Source: Prevotella sp. (GTDB lineage Bacteria; Bacteroidota; Bacteroidia; Bacteroidales; Bacteroidaceae). Taken from it: a stretch of 64,000 bases of DNA. Positions within the stretch are counted from its first letter, which is position 1. The number at the start of each line of letters is the position of its first letter. Below, piece by piece: positions 8,020 through 15,800 of the stretch. The position numbers were made by a program, and so were the translations under genes. The stretch spans positions 1-64,000 of the forward strand of contig JAFYZT010000027.1 in NCBI GenBank assembly GCA_017548605.1, given 5' to 3'. Under the pieces are notes generated by a model, which was given only the letters and a program-made list of their open reading frames with translations, was not told the origin of the DNA and searched no databases.

Positions 8020-9294
8020 ATGGAACGACGTGAGAGTATATGGCACAGGCTGAGTGAAGGTATTCAGGACATGTGCTACATTTGGAAGAAGGAGATGGTC
8101 TCGATCATCCGTGACGAGGGCGTTTTCATCTTCTGTGTCATCGTTCCCCTGTTCTATCCCCTCCTCTATTCCTGGTGTTATAACAACGAGGTTGTGGAAG
8201 AAGTGCCTGTAGCCGTCGTTGACATGTCACACAGCGAAGAGAGTCGTGAGTTTATCCGCAAGTACGATGCCTCGTCGCATGTTCGTGTGGCACAGCACTG
8301 CAACAACTTACAAGATGCACAGCATTTAGTCGGTTCTCAGCAAGTTCGTGGAGTGCTATACTTTCCGCCTGACTTCGGCACCAATATGAATCGGCTGGAA
8401 CAATCGCATGTAAGTGTTTATTGCGATATGAGCCTGATGCTGGCCTACAGCGCCATCTATTCCACCGCCACCGCCGTGTCGATGGAGATAAACAAGAGTA
8501 TTCAGGTGAAGTTAAGCGGTAAATACACCGCCTATGAAGAGGAGGTGTCCGGTCAGCCGTTAGGCTACACCGAGGTGCCCATCTTCAACCCTGTTGGCGG
8601 CTACGGTCATGCCGTTATTCCCGCCGTGTTGATTTTGATTATCCAGCAGACCCTGTTGTTAGGCATCGGCATGTCGGCCGGAACCGCCCGAGAGAACAAC
8701 CGCTATCGCGACCTTGTGCCCGTGAGCAAGCATTACAATGGCATTTTCCGTATCGTACTGGGCAAGGGATTATGCTATTTCATGATTTATGCCGTTTTGG
8801 GTGCCTACCTGACTATGGTCGTCCCACGCATCTTCAATTTCGTCAACTTCTCTGACCGTTTGGCACTATTAGGGTTGCTCACCCCATATATCTTAGCCTG
8901 CATCTTCTTCGGCATGACGATGAGTTGCTTTATCCGCTACCGTGAGAATGTGATATTGATTGTCGTTTTCACCTCCATCCCCCTTATGTTCATGAGCGGT
9001 GTATCGTGGCCCGAAGCCTCCATCCCCGGCATTTGGAAGAGCGTGGCGTACCTTTTCCCCTCCACCTTTGGTGTACGTGGTTTCGTCCGCATCAATAGCA
9101 TGGGAGCTAACTTGGCTGACATCCGGCATGAGTACCAGATGTTATGGGTTCAGGTAGTCGTTTATTTCTTCACTACTTGTATCGTGTACCGCTATCAGAT
9201 TCTTCATGCCCGTCACCATGCCATCGAGCGCATGCAGCGGTTACGTGAGAAAGCCCGTCAAGCCCACGAAGCCAAGGAAGGGGTAGCATCATGA
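8020..9294 (+). CDS. ABC-2 type transporter permease (second of pair)
   Basis: A 424-residue paralogue of the preceding permease with the same layout: N-terminal helix (GVFIFCVIVPLFYPLLYSW), periplasmic domain (VPVAVVDMSHSEESREFIRKY), and a C-terminal bundle ending in PSTFGVRGFVRINSMGA. The tail after residue 390 is basic and cytoplasmic. It begins 9 bp after its partner, so the two probably form a heterodimeric transmembrane core fed by the HlyD/TolC conduit. Its last codons overlap the protease gene by 4 bp (ATGA), which indicates translational coupling. Confidence 0.87.
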   Translation: MERRESIWHRLSEGIQDMCYIWKKEMVSIIRDEGVFIFCVIVPLFYPLLYSWCYNNEVVEEVPVAVVDMSHSEESREFIRKYDASSHVRVAQHCNNLQDAQHLVGSQQVRGVLYFPPDFGTNMNRLEQSHVSVYCDMSLMLAYSAIYSTATAVSMEINKSIQVKLSGKYTAYEEEVSGQPLGYTEVPIFNPVGGYGHAVIPAVLILIIQQTLLLGIGMSAGTARENNRYRDLVPVSKHYNGIFRIVLGKGLCYFMIYAVLGAYLTMVVPRIFNFVNFSDRLALLGLLTPYILACIFFGMTMSCFIRYRENVILIVVFTSIPLMFMSGVSWPEASIPGIWKSVAYLFPSTFGVRGFVRINSMGANLADIRHEYQMLWVQVVVYFFTTCIVYRYQILHARHHAIERMQRLREKARQAHEAKEGVAS

Positions 9295-10418
9295 ACACCT
9301 GTTCATTCCGGCAGTTGTTTACAGCGATATTGTTTTTTGCCTCGCTATCAGCTGTCGCCACCCAAGCAGACACCATTCCCATTACCTTCAGTCACGGGCG
9401 TATTATGTTGCCCGTCGAAATAGGTGGTCAGTCACATCGTTTTGTTTTTGACACGGGTTGCAGTTGCGGTCTGTTGTTTACCGACGAAACCTTATCTTTG
9501 AAAAAAGGCGGACTGTTTTCGTTCACCTTCGTAAGTGATGCCGCCGGACACGTCAAGTTAACCAAGAAACGTAGCATACCCATGATGCGCATAGGCAACA
9601 TGGACGTTAAGAAATATCGCGTCATCGTCAGTCCCCCCAGCAGCATGATGCGTCAGGAATACGACTGTCAGGACATTTTGGGTTGCATCGGCAGCGACCT
9701 ATTTAAGAAAAAAGCCGTAAAGATTGATGTACGACGTGGCGAGATGATTGTCAGCGACGATGCACGTCATTTTTCCAACGAGTCCGGTTTCCGCATCCCT
9801 TTCGAGACTGACATGCACGTGCCCTACATCATGGTGAGGACCCGTCGCGACCAAGAACGTAAGTACATGTTCGACACAGGATTTCCCGGATATATCACCG
9901 TCAGGAAAAAGGATCTTGAGCATATCGACACCTTATCCACCGCCACAGGATCCACCAATGCCGGTATCTATGGAAAAAGCCAAGACCAACAAATTGCCAA
10001 GGTTTTGTTGGACAGTATCAGCATTGGCGGTTGCGTATTCCGCGACATCACTACCAATGTGCAGCGTTCCAACACGTCAAGTATAGGCAGCCTGTTTTTG
10101 AAATACGGTACCTTGGTCATTGACTACCGTCATCGGGAGATGATTTACCAACCCTATGAATACGACGGCGGCATCACCATCGGCAACCAGTACCACCATG
10201 TGGTGCTGATGTTCGATGGCAAACATTACAAAGTGACCTTGGTTTGGGAAGACAGTGAAGCTTGGCGCAATGGCATCCGTATAGGCGACCGCCTGACGCA
10301 TATCGACGGTATTAACATTGAGGACAACCCCTGCGCATACTTCAATTTGGACACGACGAAAAAACATGTCCTCACCCTGAAGTCCGAAGAGGGAAATGTG
10401 GTGAATTACGAATTTTAA
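9291..10418 (+). CDS. Exported aspartic protease (retropepsin-like) with C-terminal PDZ domain
   Basis: The 375-residue protein carries a signal peptide (residues 1-26) and two aspartyl-protease repeats, each with a DTG-type active site: FVFDTGCSCGLLF (about residue 53) and YMFDTGFPGYITV (about residue 195). With two motifs in one chain it could fold as a pseudo-dimer. The C-terminal part (WEDSEAWRNGIRIGDRLTHIDG) is PDZ-like. It is the last gene of the export operon and overlaps the preceding permease gene. It may process the exported substrate or an envelope protein; that link is inferred from position only. Confidence 0.83.
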   Translation: MNTCSFRQLFTAILFFASLSAVATQADTIPITFSHGRIMLPVEIGGQSHRFVFDTGCSCGLLFTDETLSLKKGGLFSFTFVSDAAGHVKLTKKRSIPMMRIGNMDVKKYRVIVSPPSSMMRQEYDCQDILGCIGSDLFKKKAVKIDVRRGEMIVSDDARHFSNESGFRIPFETDMHVPYIMVRTRRDQERKYMFDTGFPGYITVRKKDLEHIDTLSTATGSTNAGIYGKSQDQQIAKVLLDSISIGGCVFRDITTNVQRSNTSSIGSLFLKYGTLVIDYRHREMIYQPYEYDGGITIGNQYHHVVLMFDGKHYKVTLVWEDSEAWRNGIRIGDRLTHIDGINIEDNPCAYFNLDTTKKHVLTLKSEEGNVVNYEF

Positions 10419-11525
10419 TTAGGAATGCGTTGACACCCCCACCCTTTTGGTGGGCGGTTGTTCACGGTTCCGGCGGTTGACGGTGGTTACCACTGCCTGA
10501 GCCAGGTTGACGAATGCCTGTCCTGTGATGGTATCAATGTTCAGGGCTGCCGGTTTTCCTGTGTCGCCACTCTCACATATTGACTGTACCAGTGGTATCT
10601 GCGCCAGCAGCGGCACCTTCGCCTCCTCGGCCAATTTCTTTCCTCCTTCTTTCCCGAAGATATAATAACGGTTTTGTGGCAGTTCTGCCGGTGTAAACCA
10701 CGCCATGTTTTCCACCAGTCCCAGGATGGGCACGTTTACCTTATCGTTTTGGTACATATCGATACCCTTCCTCGCATCTGCCAACGCCACCTCTTGAGGT
10801 GTGGTCACGATGACCGCTCCCGTGATGGCCAGTGTCTGCAACAGTGTGAGATGAATGTCGCTCGTTCCCGGTGGTGTGTCGAGAATCAGGTAGTCGAGTT
10901 CGCCCCAGTCGGCATCGCCAATAAGTTGTTTGAGTGCGTTCGAAGCCATGCCGCCACGCCATAATGTTGCCGTTTCTGGACTGACGAAGAAGCCTATGCT
11001 GAGTAGTTTCACCCCATATTGTTGAATTGGTTCAATGAGATCGCGGTTATCTACGCGTACCGCATACGGCCGTGCCTCTTCCACCTGAAACATTTTCGGC
11101 ATCGACGGCCCGAAGATATCCGCGTCGAGCAGTCCCACCTGATAACCCAGCCGGGCCAGTGAAATGGCCAGATTGGCGGCGACAGTACTCTTTCCGACGC
11201 CTCCCTTTCCACTGCTCACCGCCACAATGTTCTTCACCTGCGGCAACAGTTTGTCAGGTTCCGGTCTGGCCGCCGACTTGAATTCCGGCGTGATGGTCAC
11301 TTCCACCTCAGGACTCACGTGGTAATGAATAGCCGCCTCCGCTGCCTTGAGTGTCGATTTGAGGAAAGGATCGGTATCACGTGGGAAGATGAGCGAGAAG
11401 GCCACTTTCATACCGTCGATGTGCAGGTTGTCGGCCACCATCTCGCTTTCAACGAGATTCTTCTTTGTGCCGGCATAGGTTACTGTTGCCAGTGCGTCGA
11501 GGATAAGTTTTGGATAGAGGGTCAT
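10419..11525 (-). CDS. apbC: Mrp/NBP35-type P-loop ATPase, iron-sulfur cluster carrier
   Basis: The 368-residue cytoplasmic protein has an N-terminal MIP18/PaaD-like domain (LYPKLILDALATVTYAGTKK to about residue 90) followed by a deviant Walker A, GKGGVGKST (about residues 103-111), and LDTPPGTSDIHLTL. This is the ApbC/Mrp architecture, known to bind and deliver Fe-S clusters. The frame stays open 36 codons upstream, but that extension is translated from a heptamer repeat (PLTPHPLPLTS), so ATG at 11525 is the credible start. The usual C-terminal CxxC is not visible; the tail instead ends in a basic low-complexity stretch. The gene abuts the protease gene tail to tail with no spacer. Confidence 0.9.
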   Translation of the reverse strand: MTLYPKLILDALATVTYAGTKKNLVESEMVADNLHIDGMKVAFSLIFPRDTDPFLKSTLKAAEAAIHYHVSPEVEVTITPEFKSAARPEPDKLLPQVKNIVAVSSGKGGVGKSTVAANLAISLARLGYQVGLLDADIFGPSMPKMFQVEEARPYAVRVDNRDLIEPIQQYGVKLLSIGFFVSPETATLWRGGMASNALKQLIGDADWGELDYLILDTPPGTSDIHLTLLQTLAITGAVIVTTPQEVALADARKGIDMYQNDKVNVPILGLVENMAWFTPAELPQNRYYIFGKEGGKKLAEEAKVPLLAQIPLVQSICESGDTGKPAALNIDTITGQAFVNLAQAVVTTVNRRNREQPPTKRVGVSTHS

Positions 11526-11543
11526 GGTTGTATAATAAGATGT

Positions 11544-11571
11544 GAGGGGTAAGGGGTGAGGGGTGAGAGGG
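11544..11571 (+). repeat. Heptamer tandem repeat upstream of mrp/apbC
   Basis: Four 7-base units, GAGGGGT, AAGGGGT, GAGGGGT and GAGAGGG, lie just upstream of the apbC start (in its 5' untranslated region on the minus strand). A second array of the same unit is at 11673-11693. Confidence 0.8.
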
Positions 11572-11603
11572 TATGTTTTAGAATTCTGTTTATTATTTGC
11601 TGG

Positions 11604-11611
11604 CAAAATTA
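11604..11611 (-). promoter_or_regulatory. Possible -7 element of the mrp/apbC promoter
   Basis: TAATTTTG on the minus strand fits TAnnTTTG and stands about 80 bp upstream of the apbC start. No convincing -33 TTG is seen at the usual distance. Confidence 0.4.
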
Positions 11612-11672
11612 CAAATAATCTTGGAGAAACCACTCATTTTTATTACAAATGAGGTTGAGGATGGTAATTTTA

Positions 11673-11693
11673 GAGAGGTGAGGGGTGAGAGGG
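11673..11693 (+). repeat. Second heptamer array in the apbC upstream spacer
   Basis: GAGAGGT, GAGGGGT and GAGAGGG form three 7-base units nearly identical to those at 11544-11571, about 100 bp away. The rest of this 361-bp spacer holds the -7 element, the terminator at 11743-11778, and nothing else recognisable. Confidence 0.75.
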
Positions 11694-11742
11694 CGGCGGC
11701 AGAACCTCCGCTTACGGATAAGGTAAGAGGTTTGTGACGCCC

Positions 11743-11778
11743 AAAAAGGCCGTGCCTCGAATCACTTCGGAGCACGGC
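11743..11778 (-). terminator. Intrinsic terminator downstream of the secreted low-complexity protein gene
   Basis: CCGTGC...GCACGG arms (11749-11778, with two internal mismatches and an inner CGAA/TTCG pairing) are followed by five T on the minus strand. It is about 110 bp beyond the stop at 11887. Confidence 0.6.
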
Positions 11779-11886
11779 GGAAAAACAAATCTTTAAACCC
11801 TTATATGTAACAATCTAGTTTTTGTGTGGTATTAGAGGTTGCTTATGTCATGTGATTACTTTTTTGTCTGTGTTTAGTTGTTTTGT

Positions 11887-12591
11887 TTACTTATGTGGGC
11901 CTGCCGTGCGTGCACCGGAGGTGCGAGCGCCGGAAGTCCTGGCTGTTGGTTGAGAGGTCCTCGGAGTCGTTGTCGTGCGGTGTGAGCCGAACGTCGTGCT
12001 GCCGTGGTTTTGTGTTGCACTACCGTGGTTGAACGAGGTAGAACCATTGTGCGAAGGATTCGCGGTAGAACCTGTCCGCGTCGGAGTGCCATGGTTGTGA
12101 GTACGCTGTGTCGTCGTTTTGTGGGGCGACGCAGTGTGGTTGAAAGTCCTTCCAGCATAGACGCTGCGCTCATGCCTGTTGTTTCCGCCGCGATAGTGGG
12201 CGTAGGTGTGCGGGCGATCCATGAAGAAGTGGTGCCTGTCAGTATAGCGCGAATAGATGAAGAACGTGAAGTGGTTTCCGCTCCACCCTATCGGGCGATA
12301 GAAGTAGCTGGTCATCATGTACTCGTCGTACTGCCAGGGAGAGAGCACATAACGGAGATCCATATTGCGACGATTCCAGTAGATACCGTTCAGGTCGGCA
12401 AAAGTTCCTACGCTATAGAAGTAGTCAAAATTGATTTCATATACTGCGGCATACTGCTCTGCGTCAAGACCCAGTTCATAGGCCATCTTATCGCTGAGGA
12501 ACAGTGCTTCATTACGAGCCTGTGTGTATGTCATTGCGGTGGCGGAGATGGCTATCGTCATCATCACTGCCAAAGTCATCATCTTTTTCAT
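11887..12591 (-). CDS. Secreted hypothetical protein with His/Thr/Ser/Arg-rich tail
   Basis: The 234-residue protein starts MKKMMTLAVMMTIAISATA, a clean signal peptide. The next 100 residues form a compact aromatic-rich domain (ARNEALFLSDKMAYELGLD, YFYSVGTFADLNGIYWNRRN, LSPWQYDEYMMTSYFYRPIGW). From about residue 120 the sequence is low complexity, rich in His, Thr, Ser, Arg, Gly and Asn with loose repeats of SGARTSGARTAG type. ATG at 12591 is chosen because a longer open frame would start inside the promoter at 12644-12676. I recognise similar Bacteroidales hypothetical proteins but no assigned function; an envelope-associated disordered protein is likely. Confidence 0.75.
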   Translation of the reverse strand: MKKMMTLAVMMTIAISATAMTYTQARNEALFLSDKMAYELGLDAEQYAAVYEINFDYFYSVGTFADLNGIYWNRRNMDLRYVLSPWQYDEYMMTSYFYRPIGWSGNHFTFFIYSRYTDRHHFFMDRPHTYAHYRGGNNRHERSVYAGRTFNHTASPHKTTTQRTHNHGTPTRTGSTANPSHNGSTSFNHGSATQNHGSTTFGSHRTTTTPRTSQPTARTSGARTSGARTAGPHK

Positions 12592-12643
12592 AATGGTACT
12601 TTTTAAATGGTTAGACGAATTGGTTATCTTCTTGTTTTCATTG

Positions 12644-12676
12644 GCAAAAGTAGGGTAAAAAACAATCCGTCGCAAA
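12644..12676 (-). promoter_or_regulatory. Promoter of the secreted low-complexity protein gene
   Basis: Minus-strand TACTTTTGC (12644-12652) is a perfect -7 element, with TTTG (12673-12676) 20 bp upstream. It sets the start of the gene at 12591. Confidence 0.8.
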
Positions 12677-12816
12677 GGATAAATCCTAAAGCGGTGTAGG
12701 ATTTTCCCTAAAGTGTAGAGGGAAAAGGGAATACCCGCAGGAAGGGAGAAATTGATTAGGAAAAAGAACGCGTATTTCTAATCGGCATTTAAATAGGAGA
12801 AAATGCTTTGAAAATA

Positions 12817-12848
12817 TTGGAATAATCAAAAATATGGAGTACTTTTGC
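12817..12848 (+). promoter_or_regulatory. Promoter of the alpha-2-macroglobulin/plug protein gene
   Basis: TTG (12817-12819) and TACTTTTGC (12840-12848) are 20 bp apart. The start codon follows 17 bp after the -7 element, so the leader is only about a dozen bases. Confidence 0.75.
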
Positions 12849-12865
12849 ATTGGTAAACCTAAACG

Positions 12866-15800
12866 ATGATGAGAAAGATACTAACCATTCTTTTTGCTTT
12901 TTCCGCCATGTATGTCATGGCACAAGGGAGCGATGCCGATTACACCCGTTTGGGACAGCAAGCCAAGGTGTCGGCAGACAGTGTTCCTGCCGTGCTCCGA
13001 GATATTGTGGAGCGTGAGCAGTCGATACGCCACACCGACCGTGTGGAAGCCGCCGTGCTGGAGACATTGTTGTCGATGCAGACCACCGACAGCATCGCCC
13101 GTGAATACCAAAGGCTGGCATTGAGCGACCTCGATGCTTTGGCACAAGCCCGAGCGAAGGACTACCCCAAGATGGTACACCGCATGTCAATGGGCCAATA
13201 TTTCAACGACGATATGTTGAGTGTGATTGGCTATGAATTGGGCGAATACGACCTGTTGCACGACTACTACGAGAATCATGGTTGCAGGGAGGCCGCCCTG
13301 CTGTGTGCCTTAGAGTCGTTGCGTCAGCGTGGTGACAGTGGAACAAGAAAAATGGAAGGTTCCACCTATGTAGGCTCCCTCGACTCGTTGATGACTGTTT
13401 ATGGTGACCTCGACCTGTCTGGCGAGATTGCCATCGAGCGTTATGCCTTCATGGATATGGCAAGTGACGTGACACCGGCCGACAAGGTGTCGTATTTGGA
13501 GAAGATTCTCAACCGTTACAAGAAATACGAACGCATCAACATCCTCCGCAATGCTTACAACGCGATGACCGATCCCATGTCCCGGATGGAGAGTTTCTCC
13601 TATCTTCTCACCTCGCGCGACAGTCTGCGACTTGAGTTTACGCATAGGAACGTCAGCAACGCCACCCTGCGCATCTACCGTACCGACATGCACAACGACG
13701 AACCAGATTTCGAAGCAGATGATACAGAGTTAGACAAGGATGGTTTCAGGGAATTCCGCAAAACGCATAAGTGTAAAGAGTTATCGGCCCTCCGTCAAGA
13801 AATGGTCTTCAGAGAAGAAACCCTTAGAACCGTCATGAACGATACGTTGCAAGTGGCTCCCCTTCCCGTGGGAATCTATATCGTAGAAATAGCCTCTTCA
13901 TCGAAACCAAAGATGGAACCGCTGCGCCACCTTTTGTTTGTGAGTGACATCCGTCCGCTCATCACGCCCCTACCTAATGACAGCTGTCTGATTACCGCCG
14001 TCAATGCCTTGACGGGACAACCCCTGACGACAGCCATACTTCAGTATGTTGATGACGAAGAAGAAGAAACGACAACCATATCCGCAGACCAGCACGGACA
14101 AGTGTATCTTGATGATGACTATATAGACTGCGTTCTATTTACCAAAGACGACCATGCGCTACCCACGTTCAACCCCGACGACCATAGTTTCTTCTATGAC
14201 ATGAAAGAAGAGAATGAAGAACAAGTGGTGGGTGAGTTAATGACCGACCGCAGCATTTACCGTCCGGGGCAGACCGTCCATTTGGCCTTAGTCGCTTACA
14301 GCCAGGAGCGTTGCACCACGCGAGTGCTACCCAACCAGTCGTTCATCGTGACCGTGAAGAACCCACAATGGAAAGAGATTGACAGTTTGTCGTTGACCAC
14401 CGACGCCTTTGGCACCGCCCATTTCGAGTACCGGCTGCCTGCCCATCTGCCCTTGGGCAGTTACAACCTCAGCATCGACAAAAAACGTTCGGGCATCAAA
14501 CAACGTTTTCACGGTTCCTCCAGTCAGACTATCCGTGTGGAGGAATACAAACGACCCACCTTCAAAGTCTGCCTCGACAAGAGCAACGATGTAGTGCGCA
14601 TCGGTGACACCCTGCATTTGACCGGTCATGCCCAGACCATCACCGGTGAGCCGTTACGAGGAGCCACCGTGACATGGAGTGCCTTCATACGTAGTTTCAG
14701 ACAACATTCCAAAATGTTGCGTGACGAATGCGACACCCTCATGACTGACCATGAAGGACGGTTTGTCATCACCCTCCCCATCATCAGTCAGGAACGTTAC
14801 CCTGTCGATGATGACATCTACCGCACGGAGATACATGCCTACGTGACAGACGCTGCGGGTGAGACCCACGACGTGACGGAGAACTACCAATTTACAAAAC
14901 GCGGAATTGCGTTGAGCAGCAATGTGCAAGGTAAACTCATTGAACGGCGCGATTTGGAGAACTACACGATTACTCTCAAAGCCACCAATTACTGCGGTAA
15001 TGTGGTGAACATACCCCTTGATTACTCGTTGGACGGCCAATCAGGACAAGGCAACTCTTTTACCGCTCCGCAGTTAGGCACAGGAGGCCATACCCTCGTC
15101 ATCACCCATGAAGGCGACACCCTGCGCCAGGCATTCATCGTTTACGACCGAGACGCCACCCGTCCGTGTGTTTCCACCTCTGACTGGTTTGATGTATCCG
15201 GTTCCACCTTTGACGAAGAAGGCAAAGAGCCGTGCAGTGTATGGATAGGTACTTCCGAACGCGATGTCACCATCCACTATTCTGTCTTCACCGCCGACAG
15301 TCTTTTGAATCAGGGGTTGTTACATCTGAGCGACAGCATCATCAGGCAGGATTACCCCTACCGCGATGAATACGGTGACGGCATCACTGTGGTGTACAGT
15401 TGGTACAGCAACGGAGAATTCCACCAGGAGCACGCCAGTTTTGAGAAGCCGAAACCCGACAAACATCTTACCGCCCAGTGGTCCACCTTCCGCGACAAGT
15501 TGATGCCCGGTCAAAAAGAAGAGTGGCGTTTGAAACTGACTCATCAGGACGGCCGTCCCGCCGATGCCCGTTTGATAGCCACCCTTTATGACAAGTCGCT
15601 CGATGAGTTGAGTCGCCACCGTTGGTCGTGGGACACCCGTCTAATACGCCGTCTGGGAGATGTGGCCTATTACCCAGAGTCATATCGAATGAATGCCTAT
15701 GATTATGTCCATTCCAAGCACGCCAAGGAAGAAGAACTCATCATGAGTTGGCTCAATTTCGGCATCGGCAATTATGGGCAAGGAGTACCTGTGAGCGGTT

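Noticed and set aside
6820-9294. Complete ABC transporter including ATPase
   Set aside because: No Walker A, signature or Walker B motif occurs in either permease or in neighbouring genes.
11526-11633. 36-residue N-terminal extension of apbC
   Set aside because: Encoded by the GAGGGGT heptamer array (PLTPHPLPLTS), lacks family similarity, and overlaps the putative promoter; ATG at 11525 matches the family start.
12592-12675. Longer start for the secreted low-complexity protein
   Set aside because: The extension would begin within the -33/-7 promoter and would bury the signal peptide.
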